The notes below the pieces were generated by a model that did no database searches, had not been told where the DNA came from, and worked only from the letters and a program-made list of their open reading frames with translations. This document shows positions 42,934 to 49,620 of a stretch of DNA of 64,000 bases, piece by piece. The translations under genes were made by a program, and so were the position numbers. The first letter of the stretch is position 1; each line of letters begins with the position of its first letter. Source of the DNA: CAG-238 sp934277695 (GTDB taxonomy: Bacteria > Bacillota > Clostridia > Peptostreptococcales > Anaerovoracaceae); contig CAKQVG010000001.1 in the NCBI GenBank assembly GCA_934277695.1, forward strand, positions 620,001 through 684,000, read 5' to 3'.

Positions 42934-44160
42934 ATGTATATTAAAAGACATTTAGAGGAACAGGTTCTTTATGCCTCAAGATACTATTCGGTCGTAATGG
43001 TTTGCGGCCAAAGACAGGTGGGCAAATCCACAATGCTGAATCACATGAGAGAGCCGGAGCGGAAATACGTAACATTTGACGATGGAAATGCCAGGAGACT
43101 GGCGGAAACAGACCCCGGGCTTTTCTTTGAGACTTATGGCTTCCCGCTGCTTATTGATGAATTCCAACGAGTTCCGTCCATATTGACCGAAATAAAAAGG
43201 ATTGTTGACGAAAAAGCGCTGAAAGGCGAAGAAAACAATGGGATGTTTTGGCTCACCGGGTCTCAGAAATTTAAAATGATGCAGGGTGCTTCCGAATCGC
43301 TGGCGGGACGGATTGCGATTTTTGATATGTCAAGCCTCTCTGCAGCAGAAATAGAAGGGCGGGATGCACTACTGTTTACGCCGAATATTGAAGCTGTAAG
43401 AGAGAGGACAAAGGCTTGCCAGCCAAAGGACATCCACCGGATTTATTCCGATATTTTTCGAGGTGGCATGCCCAAACTCTGTACCACGGATTTGGACAGA
43501 GACCGATTTTATATGGACTATGTCAACACATATATTGAAAGGGATGTTAAAGAACTCGCACAGGTAGGAAAACTCAGTGCTTTTTATGATTTTTTGGTGT
43601 ATATGGCTTCAAGAACAAGCCAGGAACTGAGATATGATGAAATCGCGAAAAGCATTGGAATTTCTGCACCGACTGCAAAAGCATGGGTAGGAATTTTAGA
43701 GCGCTCAGGAATCATCTTTATATTGCATCCATACTTTTCAAATATCACAAAAAGGCTTATAAAGACGCCAAAAGTTTATTTTATGGACACGGGACTCGCC
43801 GCATATCTTTGTCGCTGGCCGAATCCGCAGACATTGGAAAACGGCGCTATGGATGGTGCCTTCTTAGAAACATATGTTGTTTCTGAAATTGTGAAGAGCT
43901 ATTACAATGCGGGCAAGCCTGCGGATTTATTTTATTACCGTGATGTTGATAAGAAGGAAATTGATCTTCTTATCATTGAAAATCAAAAACTTTACCCAAT
44001 AGAAATCAAAAAAAGCAAAAATCCTTCAAATCCGGATAAGAATTTCGGGGTACTTTATAAACTTGGCTTGGAGGTACAGCCGGGCTTGATTATTTGCATG
44101 AGCAGTGAATTAATTCCGTATAACAGGGAAGCGTGGTATTGTCCGGTGTCAGTGATTTAA
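42934..44160 (+). CDS. AAA ATPase with DUF4143 domain
   Basis: This 408-residue protein has Walker A GQRQVGKST (25-33), the DEFQRVPSIL Walker B region, and the sensor-like LTGSQKFKMMQ. A C-terminal DUF4143 domain has ERDVKELAQVGKL, a winged-helix-like segment and a nuclease-like DYFYYRDVDKKEIDLLI-type end (here LFYYRDVDKKEIDLLI, then YPIEIKKSK). Such proteins are common, often several per genome, with unknown roles. It stands alone between the SCIFF pair and rplM and looks like an accessory gene. Confidence 0.82.
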   Translation: MYIKRHLEEQVLYASRYYSVVMVCGQRQVGKSTMLNHMREPERKYVTFDDGNARRLAETDPGLFFETYGFPLLIDEFQRVPSILTEIKRIVDEKALKGEENNGMFWLTGSQKFKMMQGASESLAGRIAIFDMSSLSAAEIEGRDALLFTPNIEAVRERTKACQPKDIHRIYSDIFRGGMPKLCTTDLDRDRFYMDYVNTYIERDVKELAQVGKLSAFYDFLVYMASRTSQELRYDEIAKSIGISAPTAKAWVGILERSGIIFILHPYFSNITKRLIKTPKVYFMDTGLAAYLCRWPNPQTLENGAMDGAFLETYVVSEIVKSYYNAGKPADLFYYRDVDKKEIDLLIIENQKLYPIEIKKSKNPSNPDKNFGVLYKLGLEVQPGLIICMSSELIPYNREAWYCPVSVI

Positions 44161-44215
44161 CAGTTTAAGCGGATTCAAATCTAACTGTCGGTAAAATGCA
44201 AAAATAAAATATAAA

Positions 44216-44239
44216 AAAGCCTTGCATTTGCAAGGCTTT
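44216..44239 (+). terminator. intrinsic terminator after the DUF4143 gene
   Basis: AAAGCCTTGC-ATTT-GCAAGGCTTT is a 10-bp perfect hairpin. The T-run after it is short (TTTC). Confidence 0.7.
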
Positions 44240-44250
44240 CGCTATATAAT
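44222..44250 (+). promoter_or_regulatory. sigma-A promoter of rplM-rpsI
   Basis: TTGCAT (44222-44227), a 17-base spacer and a perfect TATAAT (44245-44250). The -35 box lies inside the hairpin of the upstream terminator. Confidence 0.7.
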
Positions 44251-44255
44251 AATAT

Positions 44256-44454
44256 GGCACGATTGTGCAGGCGGGCGCAGGATGGGAATCCGTCCGGGAC
44301 CCGAAACTAATAGATTTAGTATATCGAAAAAGATTTCAGGCATCTGCCCGAAATCCCAGTAGACAAAGCCGAAAAAGATTTTCTTCGTGCCCTGCGATGG
44401 CGCGGAAGGTGCGGAAGACCGCATGGAAATCCCAGTAGGCGGAAAGGAAAGAAA
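44256..44454 (+). promoter_or_regulatory. structured leader of rplM, candidate L13 autoregulatory RNA
   Basis: About 200 bases without a gene precede rplM. A hairpin is built from CGGG, GGATGG-GAAT-CCGTCC and CCCG (44272-44303), and a smaller one from TGCGG-AAGA-CCGCA (44410-44423). Two degenerate units each begin CGAAAAAGATTT (44325, 44370) and end GAAATCCCAGTAG (44350-44362, 44426-44438). Ribosomal leaders for L13 are known in Firmicutes, but I cannot match this to one. Confidence 0.45.
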
Positions 44455-44883
44455 ATGAAATCATTCATCGCAAAACCTGCAGAGGTTGAACGTAAGTGGT
44501 ACGTTATCGATGCAGAAGGCAAGACTCTCGGAAGACTTGCATCCGAGGTTGCTTCCATCCTTCGCGGAAAGAAGAAACCGATCTACACACCGCATGTTGA
44601 CTGCGGCGACTATGTAATCGTTATCAACGCTGAAAAGGTTGAGGTTACAGGCAAGAAGAGAAAAGAAAAGATTTACAAGAGACACACAGGTTATCCGGGT
44701 GGACTTCGCGAAATCACATTCGAAAAACTTCAGGCTAAGAAGCCGGATGAAATCATCAGACACGCTGTAAAAGGCATGCTTCCTGATGGAAAGCTCGGCA
44801 GACAGATGTACAAGAAGTTAAAGGTTTATGCAGGCGCAGAGCATCCGCATACTGCACAGCAGCCGGAAACTTGGGAATTCTAA
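44455..44883 (+). CDS. rplM: 50S ribosomal protein L13
   Basis: This 142-residue protein has the L13 landmarks KWYVIDAEGKTLGRLASEVA, HVDCGDYVIVINAEKV, YKRHTGYPGGLREITFEKL and the ending YAGAEHPHTAQQPE. GGAAAGGAAAGAAA precedes the ATG. It is followed by rpsI after 19 bases, the conserved pair. Confidence 0.96.
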   Translation: MKSFIAKPAEVERKWYVIDAEGKTLGRLASEVASILRGKKKPIYTPHVDCGDYVIVINAEKVEVTGKKRKEKIYKRHTGYPGGLREITFEKLQAKKPDEIIRHAVKGMLPDGKLGRQMYKKLKVYAGAEHPHTAQQPETWEF

Positions 44884-44902
44884 GGAAAGGGAGGAATAGA
44901 CA

Positions 44903-45298
44903 ATGGCAAAGATTCAATATCAAGGAACAGGCAGAAGAAAAAGTTCAGTTGCTAGAGTTAGATTAATCCCTGGAACTGGAAAGATCACTGTTAACAAGAA
45001 AGATTTAGAAGATTATTTCGGAATGGAAATCGTTAAGAGAGAAGTTAAGAGACCTTTCGAAATCGCAGGCTGCGAAGGCAAGTTCGATGTTATCGCAACC
45101 GTACACGGCGGCGGATTCACAGGTCAGGCAGGTGCTTTAAGACACGGCATCTCAAGAGCTCTCTGTGCAGCTGATAAGGAAGCTTACAGAGCTCCGCTTA
45201 AGGCTGCAGGATTCTTAACAAGAGACCCGAGAATGAAAGAAAGAAAGAAATACGGACTCAAAAAAGCAAGAAGAGCAAGCCAGTTCTCCAAGCGTTAG
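44903..45298 (+). CDS. rpsI: 30S ribosomal protein S9
   Basis: This 131-residue protein has YQGTGRRKSSVARVRLIPG at the start, GGGFTGQAGALRHGISRAL in the centre, and the universal C-terminus RRASQFSKR, whose last Arg reaches the P-site tRNA. AAAGGGAGG precedes the ATG. A strong terminator follows. Confidence 0.96.
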   Translation: MAKIQYQGTGRRKSSVARVRLIPGTGKITVNKKDLEDYFGMEIVKREVKRPFEIAGCEGKFDVIATVHGGGFTGQAGALRHGISRALCAADKEAYRAPLKAAGFLTRDPRMKERKKYGLKKARRASQFSKR

Positions 45299-45349
45299 TC
45301 CGCAGGTTTTCGAAACCTTTCGAAAAAAAGTTCATACAAGACTTTTCAA

Positions 45350-45379
45350 GATGCTGTCCGCATGGACAGCATCTTTTTT
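45350..45379 (+). terminator. intrinsic terminator of rplM-rpsI
   Basis: GATGCTGTCC-GCAT-GGACAGCATC is a 10-bp perfect hairpin followed by T6. The rest of the gap to 45529 shows nothing clear; it may hold decayed sequence of the next gene's missing N-terminus. Confidence 0.9.
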
Positions 45380-45529
45380 AAACTCTACGGAAGGAAGAAG
45401 CTCGGACCGTATTCTTCGTACAAGATAAGAGACAGGGAAAGAAGCAAATAAGTGTGAGCATCCGGATATGGTTAAATACATATTAACAAAACATCCGGCG
45501 GATGAGGTCAAACAGTAAAAAATAAAACA

Positions 45530-46063
45530 GTGATTATGAAAAAAATGATAATGATGAAGAGGGGTGTTTTGCATCATGCAGACACGGGAATCGGAACCTA
45601 CAAAAATCTTGACGGCGAAGCAATCTTTGAGGATGGAGTTGCATTCGGCACGGTTGCAGCTTTCGATGAAAATGTACCGAAGGAAGAATTGAAAGATATT
45701 ACGGACATTGAAAAGATGAAAGAGGCTTTGGAGCCTTATATCGCAGAAAACAAAAATGTCTTTTACATGATTAAGGCAACCGGGAAGTTCAAGACGATGC
45801 ATGTCCGCAGCTGTTATCCGAGTCAGAAACCGTATCCGACCCTTTCAGCCGTTGCGGAAAATCAGAGGGAATTCCATTTCGAGAACACAACCGGCAGCCT
45901 GATTGCGGTATTTTGCCCGGCCTATATAAACGGAATCAACGTCAAAATCAACAAGATTGAAAGATTTGACCTCACGCTTCCGCAGAATGAGGAGTTTGCA
46001 AAGCGTGACCTTTGCGAAGACCTGAGTGCCAAAACGGCGGCTGTTGAAGGCAATAAAAAATAA
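45530..46063 (+). pseudogene. degenerate acetolactate decarboxylase homologue
   Basis: The frame of up to 177 codons matches acetolactate decarboxylase in order: GIGTYKNLDGEAIFEDG, FYMIKATGKFKTMHVRS, KPYPTLSAVAENQ, and GSLIAVFCPAYINGINV. The family then has a segment with an HxH and a further His that bind zinc. Here GINV runs directly into KINKIERFDLTLPQNEEF, so that segment of about 25 residues is missing in frame. The first 60 or so residues of the family are missing too. No ribosome binding site fits the candidate starts (GTG 45530, ATG 45536, 45545, 45551). It is either a decayed gene or an inactive relative. Confidence 0.65.
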
Positions 46064-46082
46064 ATAAAAGTCATTTGTATGG

Positions 46083-46116
46083 ATGCTGCCTCAAGTGGGC
46101 AGCATTCTTTTTTTTC
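46083..46116 (+). terminator. intrinsic terminator
   Basis: ATGCTGCC and GGCAGCAT form an 8-bp stem with a 7-base loop, followed by TCTTTTTTTTT. A terminator here suggests the decarboxylase-like frame was or is a real transcript. Confidence 0.8.
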
Positions 46117-46126
46117 TAAAAGAAGA

Positions 46127-46155
46127 TTGAACAAATGTTTTTCACATGGTATAAT
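46127..46155 (+). promoter_or_regulatory. sigma-A promoter of the TM2 gene
   Basis: TTGAAC, a 17-base spacer and a perfect TATAAT stand 44 bases before the ATG at 46199. Confidence 0.75.
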
Positions 46156-46198
46156 GCAAGTACGAAAAATGACGAAGAGCATAGAAAGGAAAACGAAG

Positions 46199-46507
46199 AT
46201 GAGTGATTTCAAAGAAAACGAACAGGGCACACCGAATGCGAAAGGAAAGACGATGACGTACGGCCTCCGCATGAACAAAATGAACAAGCATATTTTTGTG
46301 TGGATCGGAGCCTTCTTATTCGGCGAACTTGGGGTTGACAGATTTATGAGAGGTCAGATAGGACTGGGCATTCTTAAGCTTGTAACAGTGGGAGGTCTCG
46401 GGATCTGGGCTCTTGTTGACTTTATTATTGCGCTTATAAAAGTGTACGGTGGGGACTTTTCACAGAGCGAAGAAGTTATTTTCTACAATGGGAAATACGC
46501 AAAGTAA
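46199..46507 (+). CDS. TM2 domain protein
   Basis: This 102-residue protein has a hydrophilic N-terminus of about 30 residues and then the TM2 module: two helices (IFVWIGAFLFGELGVDRFM and GILKLVTVGGLGIWALVDFI) joined by a short turn with the family's G-x-DRF motif. TM2 proteins are small membrane proteins of unknown role. The ATG at 46199 follows AGAAAGGAAA; a longer frame to 46079 crosses the terminator and promoter. Confidence 0.85.
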   Translation: MSDFKENEQGTPNAKGKTMTYGLRMNKMNKHIFVWIGAFLFGELGVDRFMRGQIGLGILKLVTVGGLGIWALVDFIIALIKVYGGDFSQSEEVIFYNGKYAK

Positions 46508-46516
46508 CCGAAGGTT

Positions 46517-47089
46517 TTAAGAAATGAGTTTATGCAGGCGTTTTACAAGAAACAGGGCGCCTGCTATTTTTATTGCGTCAAGCGGTATGAACGGGAACAC
46601 ACAGGAAACCAGGCCTACCCATAAGGAGGTCTTCATCAGAAGCACATACCAAATTGTTCCGAAAGCGTAGCATGCAAGCACGCCCAGTGCCATGAAGAAA
46701 GCAAGACGGAGAGTCGGGTGCTTGGCCGCCTTGGAAATCGCCGAAGAGCCGATTCCGGCAATTGCACTGCAAAGGATATAGCCCACAATGTAGCCTCCCG
46801 TAGGGCCGGCAAGCGTGCCAAGCCCGGCACCAAAACCTGCAAACACCGGCACGCCGACCGCCCCGAGCAAAATGTAGATTATGAGGCTGAGGGCTCCGTA
46901 TTTACTGCCGAGCAGGCCGCCCGCCAGAAGCACGCCCAGAATGGCAAGATTGACAGGCACCTGTGTGAAGGGCAGAGGAATGGAAATCCATGAGCAGACC
47001 GCAACCACCGCAGCAAAAATGCCTGTTAGAACCAGTTTGTACAGATTTGAATTTTTTGTATTTGAGTAGTTTTGTGTATTTGTTTTCAT
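46517..47089 (-). CDS. bioY: biotin transporter BioY
   Basis: This 190-residue protein is the substrate-binding S component of ECF biotin importers. It has six helices and the BioY landmarks ISIPLPFTQVPVNLAILGVL, GGLLGSKYGALSLIIYILLG and GPTGGYIVGYIL. It probably uses shared ECF energy-coupling units encoded elsewhere. It lies six bases after birA on the same strand, so biotin uptake and use are co-expressed. No biotin synthesis gene is in the window. Confidence 0.95.
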   Translation of the reverse strand: MKTNTQNYSNTKNSNLYKLVLTGIFAAVVAVCSWISIPLPFTQVPVNLAILGVLLAGGLLGSKYGALSLIIYILLGAVGVPVFAGFGAGLGTLAGPTGGYIVGYILCSAIAGIGSSAISKAAKHPTLRLAFFMALGVLACYAFGTIWYVLLMKTSLWVGLVSCVFPFIPLDAIKIAGALFLVKRLHKLIS

Positions 47090-47095
47090 TTGTGT

Positions 47096-48100
47096 TTAAA
47101 CCTTTCGTATGCTGATTTCTCCCGATGTCAGCGTCTGCATCTGACGCGACATGCGGCCTTCAAGATATTCGACAACAAGTCCGCCGTTTTCGTCAATATC
47201 AATGGCGCGGGCTCTGATGCCGTCGTGCAGCCGCTCGCCCGGGCGGCCGATTTGGCGGGCAATTGCAGGATTGTAAATCAAAATCTGCTCCCCTAAGATG
47301 AAGGAGCGGCTTTTGTATTCGCGCAGGATTTTTGACTGATCAAAGTTTGCAATCATTTCAAAGAACCGGTTGCAGAAAGATGCAATCAGCTTATTGCGTG
47401 TGAAGCTGACTGTGTCCTGCTCTAAGCAGGCAGCGATATCGCGGATTTCCTCCGGCAGGTCGCAGGAGAAACAGTTGATGCCGATGCCTACGATGATTTT
47501 TTGAATTCTTCCGCTCTCAAAATTACTCTCGGCTTCCGTCAGAATGCCCGCAAGTTTCCTGCCGTCAAGATAAATATCGTTGACCCATTTGATTTTCGGA
47601 TGCAGACCCGCGACATCTTCGATTGCGCGGCATGCCGCGACGGCGGAAAGCGTTGTGACGAAGAGCGATTTGTCCAAGTCAAAATCCGGTTCAAAAGCAA
47701 TGCTCATGTAAATACCTTTTTCCGCCGGCGAATAAAAACTCCTGCCGAGCCTGCCGCGTCCTGCAGTCTGCTCTGATGCGATGATGAGCTGCGGCGTTTT
47801 GCACGCCTCGATTTTTTTTGCATAATTGTTGGTGGAATCTATTTTATCAAAAACATGTATACTGCAAGGGTATTTAATCTCATCTGCCAAGACATCTTTG
47901 CTTATGATGTCGCGTTCAGCGGCAAGACGGTAACCCACACCTGCCTGACTTTCCACTTCAAACCCCTGATCCTGCAGAGATTTGACAGCTTTCCATATTG
48001 CGTTTCTTGAGACTCCTAAGTGTGAGGCGATTTCCTGCCCTGAGACAAAGCTGCCGTTTTTTTCGTGCAGGAGCGCAAGAAGATCGGTTTTCGTAGACAT
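47096..48100 (-). CDS. birA: bifunctional biotin ligase and repressor BirA
   Basis: This 334-residue protein has an N-terminal winged helix (FVSGQEIASHLGVSRNAIWK, residues 18-37). The ligase domain has FDKIDSTNNYAKK, the biotinyl-AMP loop GRGRLGR (114-120), KWVNDIYLDGRKLAGIL, and a C-terminal SH3-like cap. It attaches biotin to carboxylases and represses biotin genes. The ATG at 48100 follows AAAGGA by about ten bases. A frame open to 48235 crosses the promoter and is not used. Confidence 0.93.
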   Translation of the reverse strand: MSTKTDLLALLHEKNGSFVSGQEIASHLGVSRNAIWKAVKSLQDQGFEVESQAGVGYRLAAERDIISKDVLADEIKYPCSIHVFDKIDSTNNYAKKIEACKTPQLIIASEQTAGRGRLGRSFYSPAEKGIYMSIAFEPDFDLDKSLFVTTLSAVAACRAIEDVAGLHPKIKWVNDIYLDGRKLAGILTEAESNFESGRIQKIIVGIGINCFSCDLPEEIRDIAACLEQDTVSFTRNKLIASFCNRFFEMIANFDQSKILREYKSRSFILGEQILIYNPAIARQIGRPGERLHDGIRARAIDIDENGGLVVEYLEGRMSRQMQTLTSGEISIRKV

Positions 48101-48157
48101 TGCATGTAATTCCTTTCTCATTTTGTTCGACATCTTTACACAAAATGTGACGAGAAT

Positions 48158-48186
48158 AGTATATCTTAGACAAAACATGATGTCAA
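48158..48186 (-). promoter_or_regulatory. sigma-A promoter of birA-bioY
   Basis: Consensus TTGACA (48186-48181), a 17-base spacer and TATACT (48163-48158) on the minus strand, about 50 bases before the birA start. I could not see a clear BirA inverted repeat there. Confidence 0.75.
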
Positions 48187-48285
48187 CCGATATTTTAGAA
48201 GGGGTGACAAATGCCAAAATGCCGTTAAAATCCATATGTGAAGCTTGTTTTCACAAGGATTTCACTTTAATTCGCGCAGGATAGA

Positions 48286-48294
48286 TGATATAAT
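48286..48294 (+). promoter_or_regulatory. extended -10 promoter of the CorC-type gene
   Basis: TGATATAAT gives TGn plus a perfect TATAAT, with only a weak TTTAAT at the -35 place. It is about 60 bases before the ATG at 48353. Confidence 0.55.
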
Positions 48295-48352
48295 GGAAAA
48301 GGCCTTTAAACCAGGGCCGATTTTGTGATGTTTAAAAAAGGAAAGGAAGACA

Positions 48353-49603
48353 ATGTACAAAATTTTTGCAATCGTTGTTTTAATTGGGTTTTCAGCATAT
48401 TTTTCGGCATCGGAAACAGCATTTACTTCCGTCAACAGAATTCGAATCAAGAATCTTGCCAACGACGGAGACAAGAAGGCGAGAGCGGTTCAGGAACTCT
48501 CTGAACGTTATGATGATCTGCTTTCGACGATTTTGGTGGGTAATAACATTGTAAATATTGCAACATCCGCAATCGCGACCGTGCTTTTCATGGAAATGTA
48601 TCCGGTTTACGGTGCAACAATTTCGACCGTTGTGGTTACCATCGTTGTACTGATTTTCGGAGAAATATCACCGAAAAGTCTGGCAAAGGAAAATCCTGAA
48701 AAATTTGCCATGGCATCGGCACCCCTCTTGAAACTGTTCATGCTGCTGCTTGCACCGGTAAATTGGCTGTTTAAGGGATGGAAGAAATTCCTTGCGCTGA
48801 TGTTCCACACGGATGAAGTCAAGCCGATTACGGAAGATGAGCTTTTGACGATTGTGGAAGAGGCGGAAACCGAAGGCGGAATTGACGAAGAGCAGAGCGA
48901 GCTGATTCAGAATGCGATTGAATTTAATGAGCTGGAAGCTTGGGATGTTCTTACACCGAGAGTGGATATCAAGGCGGCGGAAATCGACGCTCCGCTTGAA
49001 GAAATAGAAGAACTTTTCTTGTCGACGGGATTTTCGCGGCTGCCGATTTATGAGGACGATCTGGACAGCATCGTGGGAGTGCTCAATCAGAAGGATTTCC
49101 ACAATTACATAAAAGGCAGGGACACACCGGTTTCGGAGTATGTCAAGCCGGTCATCTTCGTTGCAGGTTCCATGAAGATTTCACAGCTGCTGAAAAGACT
49201 GCAGATGGGGAAAACCCATATCGCCATCATCGTCGATGAATACGGTGGAACTTCGGGTCTTGTGACAATGGAAGACATTATCGAGGAACTTGTCGGCGAA
49301 ATCTACGATGAGCATGATGCGGTTGCACTTCAGGATATTGTTCAGCAGCAGGATGGATCATACCGCGTGCTTTGCGGAACGAACCTGGACAAAATGTTCG
49401 ACTTCTTCGATGTGGAAGAAGAGGTGGATGCGACTACGGTAAACGGCTGGGTTGTGCTGCAGCTTGACAATCTGCCGAAGGTGGGAGACAGCTTCGTATA
49501 CGAGGCTGATTACAAGCGCTTCGAGGTTAAGGTTACGAAGGCTGATGCAAGAAAAGCTTTGGAAATAAACATGACGGTAACGGATTTACCGCGTGATGAA
49601 TAA
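48353..49603 (+). CDS. HlyC/CorC-type CNNM-CBS membrane protein
   Basis: This 416-residue protein has the CNNM (DUF21) membrane domain (residues 1 to about 150, with SASETAFTSVNRIRIKNLA). A CBS pair follows (DVLTPRVDIKAAEID, then HIAIIVDEYGGTSGLVTMED), and last a C-terminal CorC_HlyC domain. Members are linked to magnesium or other cation efflux. AAAGGAAAGGAAG precedes the ATG. secA follows after 17 bases and may be co-transcribed. Confidence 0.92.
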   Translation: MYKIFAIVVLIGFSAYFSASETAFTSVNRIRIKNLANDGDKKARAVQELSERYDDLLSTILVGNNIVNIATSAIATVLFMEMYPVYGATISTVVVTIVVLIFGEISPKSLAKENPEKFAMASAPLLKLFMLLLAPVNWLFKGWKKFLALMFHTDEVKPITEDELLTIVEEAETEGGIDEEQSELIQNAIEFNELEAWDVLTPRVDIKAAEIDAPLEEIEELFLSTGFSRLPIYEDDLDSIVGVLNQKDFHNYIKGRDTPVSEYVKPVIFVAGSMKISQLLKRLQMGKTHIAIIVDEYGGTSGLVTMEDIIEELVGEIYDEHDAVALQDIVQQQDGSYRVLCGTNLDKMFDFFDVEEEVDATTVNGWVVLQLDNLPKVGDSFVYEADYKRFEVKVTKADARKALEINMTVTDLPRDE

Positions 49604-49620
49604 AGAAAGGGGAATACCGA

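Noticed and set aside
48100..48186. BirA operator over the birA promoter
   Set aside because: Only direct-like ACACAAAA/AGACAAAA repeats are present; no inverted TGTAAAC-type pair is visible.
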